A DNA stretch of 48,019 bases from Lachnospiraceae bacterium. GTDB taxonomy: Bacteria; Bacillota; Clostridia; Lachnospirales; Lachnospiraceae. The stretch covers positions 1-48,019 of the forward strand of contig VSNO01000009.1 of assembly GCA_009774375.1 (NCBI GenBank), given 5' to 3'. A program made the translations under genes and the position numbers. A model generated the notes under the pieces. The model saw nothing but the letters and a program-made list of their open reading frames with translations, was not told the DNA's origin and did not search any database. This document shows, in pieces, positions 14,764 through 22,728 of the stretch (position 1 is its first letter; each line of letters begins with the position of its first letter).

Positions 14764-15432
14764 ATGAAAGTCACTGGTAGTTCAAAACCAAAAAACGTTT
14801 CCAAGGCGAAGGATGGTTCCGCATCGAAAAAGAATGCAGAATTCCCGGATATGGTTTTGGGACAAATAAAATTAGAAGATTTAGATCAGGAGAGGTTAGA
14901 AGTGAGAAAAGCAGTAGAAAAGAAATCAACGGCAAAGAAAACGGCAGAGAAGAAGACCGTCAGCGCAGCCAAGGCAGCAGCTGATACAAAAGCAGAGGTA
15001 AAAGCAGCTGAGACAGCAGCGGCTGAGGAGCCGAAGCCGGAGGTGCAGGAGACTGAGGCAGCGGCTGAGGAGCCTGCAGTGAAGAAAGAGGAGAAAGCAG
15101 AGGAGCCGAAGGCAAAGAGGACGAGAGCTTCCAAGAAGGAAGATACAAAGCCTGCTGCAAAAACAGCTGCCAGCAAGGAAACAAAAACGGCAGAGCCGAA
15201 AACAAAGACAAGAACAACTGCAAAAGCGGCAGCATCAGAGAAGGTAGTTCTGCAGGTCGGCGGCAGAGAGGATCTGATCATGAACAGCCTGATCGACAGA
15301 GTAAAGGCGGCATATGTTGCAGAGGGACATAAGGCAGATACGATCAAGAACATTGAAGTATATATCAAAGTCGATGAGAGCATGGCATACTATGTGATCG
15401 ACGGATATGCTTCCGGCATCAGCCTGTACTGA
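14764..15432 (+). CDS. Lys/Ala/Glu-rich DUF6465 family protein
   Basis: A 222-residue protein in two parts. Residues about 45-160 are low-complexity, rich in Ala, Lys, Glu and Thr, with repeated KKTAEKK- and AAEEP-like units, resembling histone-H1-like tails. The last 60 residues (from VVLQVGGRED to the end) form a compact conserved domain that I recall as DUF6465. Function is unknown. AGGAGGAG lies 6 bases before ATG 14764. A second well-spaced AGGAGAGG precedes an in-frame GTG at 14902, so a shorter 176-residue form could also be made. A terminator follows at 15505-15547. Confidence 0.8.
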   Translation: MKVTGSSKPKNVSKAKDGSASKKNAEFPDMVLGQIKLEDLDQERLEVRKAVEKKSTAKKTAEKKTVSAAKAAADTKAEVKAAETAAAEEPKPEVQETEAAAEEPAVKKEEKAEEPKAKRTRASKKEDTKPAAKTAASKETKTAEPKTKTRTTAKAAASEKVVLQVGGREDLIMNSLIDRVKAAYVAEGHKADTIKNIEVYIKVDESMAYYVIDGYASGISLY

Positions 15433-15504
15433 TAAGATGGTATTTCTGTTCAGTCCTGTCTGGCATGGGGCAGATACCGAACGGATCATTAGATTTGTAC
15501 ATAC

Positions 15505-15549
15505 AAAATCTCAGAGTTATACATTTTGATGTGAGCTCTGAGATTTTAT
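15505..15549 (+). terminator. Terminator of the DUF6465 gene
   Basis: A perfect 12-bp stem AAAATCTCAGAG / CTCTGAGATTTT (15505-15516 with 15536-15547); the arm itself provides the T-run. Confidence 0.75.
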
Positions 15550-15552
15550 ATA

Positions 15553-15591
15553 CATAAAACAAAAACTGTTGCAGCTATGATGTCTTGCAAC
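15553..15591 (-). terminator. Candidate terminator of the 67-residue ORF
   Basis: On the minus strand GTTGCA and TGCAAC (15591-15586 with 15573-15568) form a stem followed by AGTTTTTGTTTT. It lies about 35 bases after the stop of the small ORF at 15626-15829. Confidence 0.45.
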
Positions 15592-15625
15592 GATAGGGAG
15601 TCTTTGCCAGAACGGGCGGTATGCT

Positions 15626-15829
15626 CTAGTCGTCCGTATCCTGTGGGAAAAGGATGTTCAGACTTTCGAGTTCTTCGTCCGTTATATTGGTAAATTGATT
15701 CAGGATAGTGGAAATATTGCTTTTTTTGGCATTGCATAGAAAGTAGATGATATCTGTAAGTTGTGCGATAATATCTTTCATACGCATGGTGTCAATTTTG
15801 GCGCGTTTCGTACTTTGAGGTGATTTCAT
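15626..15829 (-). CDS. Orphan small protein, 67 residues, unknown
   Basis: A short frame that stands alone in an 830-base gap. It has a basic N terminus (KSPQSTKRAK), a helical middle (MKDIIAQLTDIIYFLCNAKK) and an acidic C terminus. I recognise no family. Support comes from three signals: GGAG eight bases before the ATG; a possible promoter on the same strand (TTGCAG and TATAGT, 17-base spacer, around 15950-15980); and a hairpin with a T-rich tail just after the stop. It is not the shadow of another gene. Confidence 0.5.
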   Translation of the reverse strand: MKSPQSTKRAKIDTMRMKDIIAQLTDIIYFLCNAKKSNISTILNQFTNITDEELESLNILFPQDTDD

Positions 15830-16263
15830 GTTATCAACTCCATCTTGGTGTATTCTTATGATCTAAAACGCTAAATGAAAAATGGGGCACTAATTCAGGA
15901 CAGTTGTTATACAGTTTACGAATCTTTCACATTTTTTCAGTACACTATAACTCTAAAAGATCTCATCTGCAATCATTCCTTTTTCGTATCACAGAATGTA
16001 TTTTATATGTTTTGGGAACTTTAAAGAAACAGTATTGTTAAGACAAAGAAAATAGTTACAATACTTTATACATATAAAATAGCACATAAATTCTAAATTA
16101 TCAATAAGGAATCACGATAAAATCCAAAAATAACAGGGATACTTGTAAACAAGCTCTTGACTTTAAATACCAATGTCGGTAGGATTATTTTATAATGATA
16201 TTTGAGACTGGGCTATGACTGTCCGCTCGTCTATCAGCATGATCAAGAAAGGAATATGAGAAG
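15830..16263. other. AT-rich intergenic stretch before the pyrophosphatase gene
   Basis: No gene seen on either strand. It holds the leader of the small minus-strand ORF and, near 16190, a TATAAT box that may serve the pyrophosphatase gene; no good -35 lies at the right distance (a TTGACT stands 28 bases upstream). Base composition is clearly more AT-rich than the neighbouring genes. Confidence 0.5.
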
Positions 16264-17931
16264 ATGGATAATTTGGAATTGACAAGGCGTCCTGTGTATA
16301 TCGTGGGGCACAAAAATCCTGATACGGACTCAATATGTTCTGCCATCGCATATGCGTATCTGAAGAACAAATGCGACGGTACACGCGAGTATGTGCCGGC
16401 GAGGGCAGGACAGATCAATCAGGAAACGCAGTATGTGTTGAATGCCTTTCATGCAGATCCGCCGGTCTACCTCCATGATGTCATGACGGATGCCAGGGAT
16501 ATCGATATGAATGACGTGGAGGGGGTGACAGAGGATGTATCGCTCAAAAAAGCATGGCACCTCATGAGGGATCGGGGAGATGTCACGGTTCCTGTTATAG
16601 ATAAGGATAAACTGACAGGCATTATTTCCCTCGGGGACATCGCAAATGCATATATGGATGTGTATGATAACGGGATCCTGTCGCGCGCTAAGACTTCATA
16701 TAAGAATATACTGGAAACGATCGATGCGGAGATCATCGTGGGAGATGCAGACGGTTATTTTGAGAGCGGCGAGGTGGTCATCGCGACGGCAAATCCGGAT
16801 GTGCTTGAGGATTACATACATCCTGGCGACATGGTACTGCTGGGAAACCGTTATGAGACACAGCTGTGCGCGATCGAGATGGGGGCGGCCTGTGTCGTGG
16901 TTACGATGGGGGCAAAGATCTCCAAGACGATACAGATATTTGCGAAGGAACACGACTGTATCCTGCTCAGCACGCCGTACGATACGGCGACTGTCGCAAG
17001 GCTGATCAACCAGAGTATGCCGATTGGGTATTTCATGAGACGCGAGAAGCTCACGACGTTTAAGGTCACAGATAAGACGGAGAGCATCCGGGCGATCATG
17101 AAGAAGAAACGGTACCATGATTTTCCGGTGCTCGATGAGGAGGAGCGTTATGTCGGCATGATATCGCGGCGGACATTGCTGAACCTGCGCAAGAAGCAGC
17201 TGATCCTGGTCGATCACAATGAGCTTTCGCAGACAGTTGACGGGATAGAGGCTGCCGAGATCCTGGAGATCGTGGATCATCACCGGATCGGCACACTGGA
17301 GACGGTCTCACCGGTCTTCTTCAGAAACCAGCCGCTTGGATGTACGGCGACGATCATTTACCAGATGTATCAGGAGAAGGGGATCGAGATCCCGAAAAAT
17401 ATAGCGGGTCTCATGATGGCGGCTATCATCTCCGATACGCTGATGTTTCATTCACCGACTGTCACGGAGGTGGATAAGGCGGCGGCGGCGAAGCTCTCTG
17501 AGATCTGCGGCGTGGAGATCGAGGAGTTTGCGATCGATATGTTTGGCGCGGGAAGCAGTCTGAGTGACAAGACAGCGGATGAGATCTTCAATCAGGATTA
17601 TAAGAATTTCGCGGTAAACGGTTTTGAATTCAGCGTGGGACAGATCAATTCGATGAACAGTATCGAGCTGGAGGAGATCAGGGAGAAGCTCGAGCCTTAT
17701 ATCAGTGAGAAAATGCCGGAACTTCCTGTTGAGATGTGCTTTTTCATGCTGACCAATATTGTGTATGAGAAGACCGAACTGCTGTGCTTTGGCGACAGGG
17801 CGAGGGAGCTGGTAAGAACGGCGTTCAAGCTGCCAAAGACGCAGAAGAAGTTTGAGCTGAAAAATCTTGTGTCGAGAAAGAAGCAGCTGATCCCGGCATT
17901 TGTGTCGGTGCTGCAGCAGTGGGAGAAGTAG
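16264..17931 (+). CDS. ppaC: Family II Mn-dependent inorganic pyrophosphatase with CBS and DRTGG domains
   Basis: A 555-residue DHH-family phosphatase that hydrolyses pyrophosphate to phosphate. In order: N-terminal DHH start (GHKNPDTDSICSA, residues about 14-26), first CBS domain, DRTGG domain, second CBS domain (FPVLDEEERYVGMIS), then the rest of DHH (LVDHNE, VDHHRIG) and the DHHA2 domain in the last 150 residues. The inserted CBS pair makes the enzyme responsive to adenine nucleotides in studied clostridial relatives. GAAAGGAATATGAG precedes the ATG. A terminator follows at 17945-17981. Confidence 0.95.
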   Translation: MDNLELTRRPVYIVGHKNPDTDSICSAIAYAYLKNKCDGTREYVPARAGQINQETQYVLNAFHADPPVYLHDVMTDARDIDMNDVEGVTEDVSLKKAWHLMRDRGDVTVPVIDKDKLTGIISLGDIANAYMDVYDNGILSRAKTSYKNILETIDAEIIVGDADGYFESGEVVIATANPDVLEDYIHPGDMVLLGNRYETQLCAIEMGAACVVVTMGAKISKTIQIFAKEHDCILLSTPYDTATVARLINQSMPIGYFMRREKLTTFKVTDKTESIRAIMKKKRYHDFPVLDEEERYVGMISRRTLLNLRKKQLILVDHNELSQTVDGIEAAEILEIVDHHRIGTLETVSPVFFRNQPLGCTATIIYQMYQEKGIEIPKNIAGLMMAAIISDTLMFHSPTVTEVDKAAAAKLSEICGVEIEEFAIDMFGAGSSLSDKTADEIFNQDYKNFAVNGFEFSVGQINSMNSIELEEIREKLEPYISEKMPELPVEMCFFMLTNIVYEKTELLCFGDRARELVRTAFKLPKTQKKFELKNLVSRKKQLIPAFVSVLQQWEK

Positions 17932-17944
17932 CGTGCACGGATAA

Positions 17945-17981
17945 AGAATCATTCATGGTAAAAGTGGATGGTTCTTTTTTT
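17945..17981 (+). terminator. Terminator of the pyrophosphatase gene
   Basis: AGAATCATTCAT pairs with GTGGATGGTTCT (several G-U pairs) and is followed by seven T residues. Confidence 0.85.
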
Positions 17982-18010
17982 GTATCTGTTTGATTTCGTT
18001 TGAAAATAGA

Positions 18011-18039
18011 TTGACAGCGGTACAGGGATATTGTATACT
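18011..18039 (+). promoter_or_regulatory. Promoter of the GntR/ABC operon
   Basis: A consensus TTGACA (18011-18016) and TATACT (18034-18039) with a 17-base spacer. Confidence 0.8.
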
Positions 18040-18069
18040 TAACTGTGTTAAGTGTATTAATACAGTTAA
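18039..18069 (+). promoter_or_regulatory. Operator of the YtrA-like repressor
   Basis: A perfect 12-bp palindrome, TGTATTAATACA (18053-18064), lies just after the -10 box inside a wider dyad (TTAACTGT at 18039-18046 and ACAGTTAA at 18062-18069). It resembles the GTGTA-N4-TACAC operator of Bacillus YtrA. Binding here would block transcription of the operon, so autorepression is likely. Confidence 0.7.
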
Positions 18070-18082
18070 AGGAGGGATGGCA

Positions 18083-18502
18083 ATGATCCTGATAGATCAC
18101 AAGGACAGACGTCCGATATATGAGCAGATCATTGAGCGGTTTCAACAGATGATACTGTGCGGCGCATTGCAGCCTGATACGCCCATGCCTTCTGTCCGGG
18201 GTCTTGCGATGGAATTGTCATTAAATCCAAATACCATACAGCGCGCCTACCAGGAGCTGGAGCGCGCAGGGTATATCTATACCATAAAGGGGAAAGGCAG
18301 TTTTGTGAGTGAGACCGCGACGGCTGCCGCGAACAAACGCCGGCAGCTGCAGAGGGAACTGCAGGCGTTTGCGGATAAAGCGCTGCTGGCGGGCATATCG
18401 GCGCAGGAACTGTATGAGATGCTCGGTATCTGTGTGCAGAATAGCAGTGTAATGGTAAACAGGATGGGGGAGGAAGAATATGATAACGGCGGCCAATGTT
18501 AA
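18083..18502 (+). CDS. GntR family regulator, YtrA subfamily
   Basis: A 139-residue repressor: winged helix of the GntR type at residues 1-75 (RPIYEQIIERFQ, PSVRGLAMELSLNPNTIQRAYQELE, GKGSFV) and a short helical C-terminal segment, the YtrA layout. ATG 18083 is chosen because GGAGGG lies 6 bases upstream; the frame stays open to 17990 but that part includes the promoter. Its 3' end overlaps the ABC ATPase start by 23 bases. It probably represses its own operon through the adjacent dyad; the Bacillus relative responds to cell-wall antibiotics. Confidence 0.92.
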   Translation: MILIDHKDRRPIYEQIIERFQQMILCGALQPDTPMPSVRGLAMELSLNPNTIQRAYQELERAGYIYTIKGKGSFVSETATAAANKRRQLQRELQAFADKALLAGISAQELYEMLGICVQNSSVMVNRMGEEEYDNGGQC

Positions 18503-19382
18503 AAAACATTTTGGTGAGATCGCGGCGGTGAATGATGTCACCGTGACGATCAGAAATGGGGAAGTTTTTGGTCTGATCGGTACAAACGGAGCAGGGAAGA
18601 GCACTTTCCTGCGTATGGTGAGCGGCGTGCTGAAGCCGGACAGCGGGACGATTCTTGTGGACGAGAGGCCGGTCTATGAGAACCCGAAGGTCAAGGCTGA
18701 TATTTTCTATATATCAGACGACCAGTATTTTTTGCCCAATGCCACGCCAAAGGACATGGCAGGTTTTTACAGGGACTATTATGTATCCTTTGACATGGTC
18801 CGGTTTGAGGATATGCTTGGAAGTTTTCAGTTAGAGCCGGACAGAAAGATCAATACTTTTTCAAAAGGAATGAAAAAACAGCTCTCCGTGCTTCTGGGTA
18901 TCTGCGCAAACACGAGGTATCTGTTCTGTGATGAGACCTTTGACGGGCTTGATCCTGTCATGCGCCAGGCAGTGAAGAGCGTTTTTGCGGGGGAGCTTGC
19001 CGGACGGGACTTCACGCCGGTGATCGCGTCCCACAATCTGAGGGAGCTTGAGGACATCTGCGATTGTGTCGGGATCCTGCATCAGGGAGGCGTGCTGATG
19101 CAGAAGGATCTGGAAGAGATGAAACTGAACATTCACAATATACAGTGTGTATTCCAAAACACGCAGGAGGAGCAGGCGGCTCTGGGGCTCCTGGAGATCG
19201 TCAAGGCAGAGAGGAGAGGGACCCTGAACATCATTACAGCCCGCGGTTCGGAAAGGGAGATCATGGGGAAGATCAATTCTTTCTCGCCGGTATTTGCGGA
19301 GATCCTGCCGCTCACCCTCGAGGAGATCTTCATCAGTGAAACGGAGGTGGTCGGATATGACATCAAGAAACTTATTTTTTAA
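18480..19382 (+). CDS. ABC transporter ATP-binding protein (YtrB-like)
   Basis: A 300-residue ABC ATPase. Walker A is GTNGAGKST (residues 34-42), the Q-loop region is around 75-85, and Walker B is YLFCDETFDGLD (about 146-157) with the H-loop SHN near 181. The signature is TFSKGMKKQ instead of LSGGQ, a common variant in this subfamily. An accessory domain follows residue 215. It overlaps the GntR gene by 23 bases and the permease by 26, so all three are coupled. Confidence 0.93.
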   Translation: MITAANVKKHFGEIAAVNDVTVTIRNGEVFGLIGTNGAGKSTFLRMVSGVLKPDSGTILVDERPVYENPKVKADIFYISDDQYFLPNATPKDMAGFYRDYYVSFDMVRFEDMLGSFQLEPDRKINTFSKGMKKQLSVLLGICANTRYLFCDETFDGLDPVMRQAVKSVFAGELAGRDFTPVIASHNLRELEDICDCVGILHQGGVLMQKDLEEMKLNIHNIQCVFQNTQEEQAALGLLEIVKAERRGTLNIITARGSEREIMGKINSFSPVFAEILPLTLEEIFISETEVVGYDIKKLIF

Positions 19383-21513
19383 GATGGTCAGGCAGGATAT
19401 CAGGAGAAGAATGTGGTGTCCGGTCCTGATCGCTATCGCATATTTTCTGTGTCTGGAAGTGCGTCTGCTCATGGAAATAGACAGATATGGCAAGGAGGCG
19501 GGCCGGTATTTCTACGATAGGGGTTTTTATGACATTGCCGTGTTTGTGAGAGAGTATTTCTTTGGCAGGGATGCGGCGATGATGTCCATTGTCACCTGCG
19601 CGGCTGCATTCCTGTGCGGGATCAGTGGATATGCGTATCTGCATTCGAGGACACAGCTTGACACTTATCACAGTCTGCCAGTCAGCAGGAAACAGATATT
19701 CTGGTCAAGATACGTCTCCGGAATTTTGCAGTTTTTCCTTCCTTTTGTCATACATATGCTGATCTGTGCAGGAATTGCTGCAGGCAGGGATGCTTTTTTC
19801 ATAGAGACTGTTCCGGTCTTGGTGTCCTATATTGTGCTGCATCTGTTGATATTTGCAGTCTCTTATGCCGTGACGGTGTCAGCGGTGGTGCTGACGGGGA
19901 ATATCATCGTCAGCATTTTGGGAGCGGCAGTGCTGCTTGCATACAGCACGGTGGTCGATGTGCTCGCCAACCTTCTGTCCGACCGTTTTTTCGATACCTA
20001 TATTGTCTATGGGAACCGGACCTATGCGGGGATCAGTGAGAAGATCTGGTGTTTTTCACCGCTTTCCATGCTGCTGAAGCTGTTTTCCAGACCGAACAGC
20101 CTGACGATGGAAGAGGCAAAAGAGTTCTATAAATATGATGCATCTTATATGTGGGTCCTGGCAGCGGCGGCTGTCGCGTACAGTCTGGCGGCGTATTTCC
20201 TTTATCTGAAAAGGGCGACGGAGGCGGCGGGAAGACCCATCGCGTTTGGCGCGGCGGAGCCCGTGATCAAGACCATGATCGTCATACCGGTCTCTTTTCT
20301 GGCAGCAGTCTTTCTGGGGATGATCTCGCCGGAATCCGCTTCGGGCAGCTGGTTTTTGTTCGGGCTGGCGTTCAGCTTTGTCGTACTCTGTATTTTAATG
20401 GAGATCATCTTTCGCCTGGATATCCGCGGTATATTCATGCATAAGAAGCAGTTCCTGTTCAATGCGGCCTGTACGGCGCTGATCTATATCGTGTTCAGAT
20501 ATGATGTGCTCGGCTACGATCTCTATGTGCCTGCGGATCAACAGCTTCAGAGCTGCGCTGTGTCCATCCATGATCTGATGCCGCTGCCACAGCGTGCAGA
20601 TGTGAGTGAGTTTGGATCTCACTATCTGGGGGAGGGCGAGTACCGCATGGCACATATGGAGATGCAGGGGAATCCCAGTGTCATGGAGCTTGCAAGAAAA
20701 GCGGCAAAGGAGCAGCTGACCTACCGCTATTTTGATCATTATGAGGGGATCGAGACCGTGCCGGAGTACATCGAAACGATGAACAGACAGAAGTATTACG
20801 AACCTGTTTCTTTTGGGTATAAGCTTCAGAACGGAAAGACGGTCTACCGCAAATATATCATTGACATAGCTGATCCTGAAACAATACGGCTTCTCGCGGA
20901 TATTTTCGAGGATCCTGAATACAAGCTCGGTTCCACGCCATTGTTCGATGCGGACTGGGATATCGCTTTTGACTGTGTGAGGTGCGAAAATAATTTTAAG
21001 GCGGCAAAGATCGATCTGACTCCCGAGATGCAGGCGGAGCTGGTGGAGACGTATCGGAAAGAGTATATGGAACTTACGCTGGATACAGTTATGCACAAAA
21101 TTCCTGTCGGCACGATCGATTTCAGGACAGAAAGAGACCATGTGAGCTCAAGTTATTCTGATGAGATGATCGTGTATCCGCAGTTTACCGGGACGATCGC
21201 ACTGCTGCGGGAGTACGGATTTGACATGGAAGAAAAACTGACAGCAGAGGATGTGGGGTCAGTCATCCTGCGCACACATGCAAGCCATGCATCCGAAGGG
21301 GAGAACGATGCTGTAGAATATACAGACAAGGAGCAGATCCAGCAGATCCTGGACAGCATCGTCAGCGATGGGCTTGTAAATCCGGTCATCCGTTTTACCG
21401 ACCTTTATGACGAACGGTATGATATCGATGTTCAATACAATGCCGAGAACGGCATAAAATACTATTATCGTTTTCTCAGATCGAAGCTGCCTGATTTTGT
21501 ACCTGCATTTTGA
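19357..21513 (+). CDS. ABC transporter permease with large DUF6449-like outer domain
   Basis: A 718-residue membrane protein. The first ~390 residues hold about ten hydrophobic segments in groups, including the YHSLPVSRKQIFWSRY loop typical of this permease family. After the last membrane segment (near residue 370) comes an acidic soluble region of about 340 residues, which I recall as DUF6449. ATG 19357 has GGAGG 9 bases upstream; the frame opens earlier at 19294 inside the ATPase gene. The substrate is unknown; YtrA-controlled relatives react to cell-envelope stress. Confidence 0.88.
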   Translation: MTSRNLFFKMVRQDIRRRMWCPVLIAIAYFLCLEVRLLMEIDRYGKEAGRYFYDRGFYDIAVFVREYFFGRDAAMMSIVTCAAAFLCGISGYAYLHSRTQLDTYHSLPVSRKQIFWSRYVSGILQFFLPFVIHMLICAGIAAGRDAFFIETVPVLVSYIVLHLLIFAVSYAVTVSAVVLTGNIIVSILGAAVLLAYSTVVDVLANLLSDRFFDTYIVYGNRTYAGISEKIWCFSPLSMLLKLFSRPNSLTMEEAKEFYKYDASYMWVLAAAAVAYSLAAYFLYLKRATEAAGRPIAFGAAEPVIKTMIVIPVSFLAAVFLGMISPESASGSWFLFGLAFSFVVLCILMEIIFRLDIRGIFMHKKQFLFNAACTALIYIVFRYDVLGYDLYVPADQQLQSCAVSIHDLMPLPQRADVSEFGSHYLGEGEYRMAHMEMQGNPSVMELARKAAKEQLTYRYFDHYEGIETVPEYIETMNRQKYYEPVSFGYKLQNGKTVYRKYIIDIADPETIRLLADIFEDPEYKLGSTPLFDADWDIAFDCVRCENNFKAAKIDLTPEMQAELVETYRKEYMELTLDTVMHKIPVGTIDFRTERDHVSSSYSDEMIVYPQFTGTIALLREYGFDMEEKLTAEDVGSVILRTHASHASEGENDAVEYTDKEQIQQILDSIVSDGLVNPVIRFTDLYDERYDIDVQYNAENGIKYYYRFLRSKLPDFVPAF

Positions 21514-21539
21514 TTTTTAAAAATATCTGCAAAAAGTAT

Positions 21540-21568
21540 TTAACAAATAGCATCTCATGTGATAAGAT
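21540..21568 (+). promoter_or_regulatory. Promoter of the lactonase-family gene
   Basis: TTAACA (21540-21545) and TAAGAT (21563-21568), 17-base spacer. Confidence 0.5.
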
Positions 21569-21630
21569 ATTTATATATATTTTTAGTTAATGAAAATTTT
21601 ATATAAAGGTGTAATCAGGAGGAGAACAGA

Positions 21631-22692
21631 ATGGCAGGAAAGAAATGTGTGGCATATGTATCAACCTATACAATGGGTGATAAACATGGTATCAGGATTT
21701 ACGATGTGGATATGGAGCATGGACGTTTGTGCGAGAAGGGTTCAGTGCATATCACTAATTCTTCATATGTTACGATCTCACACAACAGAAAATATCTCTA
21801 CGCGATCACTGATACAGGTGTTTCGAGTTATCGGATCTTGCCGGATGGAAATCTGGAATTTGTCAACACGGCTTCAACGAACAGCATGAGAGGATGCTAT
21901 CTCTCCACGGATTACGAGGACAAGTTCCTGTTTTGTGCAGGTTATCACGATGGAAAGATCACAGTGCTGCACCTGGATTCCAGCACGGGGGCGGTGGATG
22001 CCATCACAGATGAGGTATTTCACAAGGGACTCGGAAGTATTGCAGAGAGAAGTTACAGACCGCATATCAGCTGTGTCAAGATGACGAGGGATAACAAGTA
22101 CCTGTGCGCGGCAGATCTCGGTATTGACTATGTCAATATCTACCGACTTGACCACGACAGGGGGATCCTGCGGCAGGTGGACATCATCCGATGTGACATT
22201 GATTCCGCTCCGAGGCATCTCAAGTTCTCGGAGGATGGGCAGTTTTTATACATCGTCAGCGAGATGAAGAACTGTATTGATGTATACAGATACTATGAGG
22301 AGGGCAATGTGCCCTACTTCGATCTGGTACAGACGATACCGACTTCGGACAAATTTGAAGTGAAAGGCGTCGCGGCGAGCGCACTCAACATCTCCGATGA
22401 CGGCAGGTATATCCTGACGTCTACCGCGGGAGACAACTGTGTCTCTCTGTTCCAGATCAATCAGGAAAATGGGGAATTGACGCGGCTGTTTTATTTGCCC
22501 GTGAGCGGTGAATATCCCAAGGATGCGGCGCTGTTTCCGGACAACAAACATCTGGTAAGCCTGAATCACGAGTCCAACACGATGACGTTCTTCCGCGTGG
22601 ATTATGAGCATAATTACATGGTGATGAATGGCAAGGAACTGGAGATCAATCAGGCAAACTGCATAATATTCCATGAACTTCCATCGGCGTAG
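21631..22692 (+). CDS. Lactonase family beta-propeller protein (6-phosphogluconolactonase-like)
   Basis: A 353-residue protein of the seven-bladed propeller lactonase family (PF10282). Repeated blades end in patterns such as VTISHNRKYLYA, MTRDNKYLCAADLG and FSEDGQFLYIVSE. Bacterial members include Pgl, which hydrolyses 6-phosphogluconolactone, but family membership does not fix the substrate. There is no signal peptide, so it is cytosolic. AGGAGGAGAACAG precedes the ATG. A symmetrical terminator separates it from the convergent aroC. Confidence 0.85.
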   Translation: MAGKKCVAYVSTYTMGDKHGIRIYDVDMEHGRLCEKGSVHITNSSYVTISHNRKYLYAITDTGVSSYRILPDGNLEFVNTASTNSMRGCYLSTDYEDKFLFCAGYHDGKITVLHLDSSTGAVDAITDEVFHKGLGSIAERSYRPHISCVKMTRDNKYLCAADLGIDYVNIYRLDHDRGILRQVDIIRCDIDSAPRHLKFSEDGQFLYIVSEMKNCIDVYRYYEEGNVPYFDLVQTIPTSDKFEVKGVAASALNISDDGRYILTSTAGDNCVSLFQINQENGELTRLFYLPVSGEYPKDAALFPDNKHLVSLNHESNTMTFFRVDYEHNYMVMNGKELEINQANCIIFHELPSA

Positions 22693-22694
22693 GC

Positions 22695-22728
22695 AATTAA
22701 AAAAGTGGCATCAGCCACTTTTTTAATT
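22695..22728. terminator. Bidirectional terminator
   Basis: AAAAAAGTGGC / GCCACTTTTTT with an ATCA loop; A- and T-runs on both sides let it serve both the lactonase gene and aroC. Confidence 0.9.

Noticed and set aside
17990..18082. N-terminal extension of the GntR regulator
   Set aside because: This segment contains the -35, the -10 and the operator, so it cannot be coding in the main transcript.
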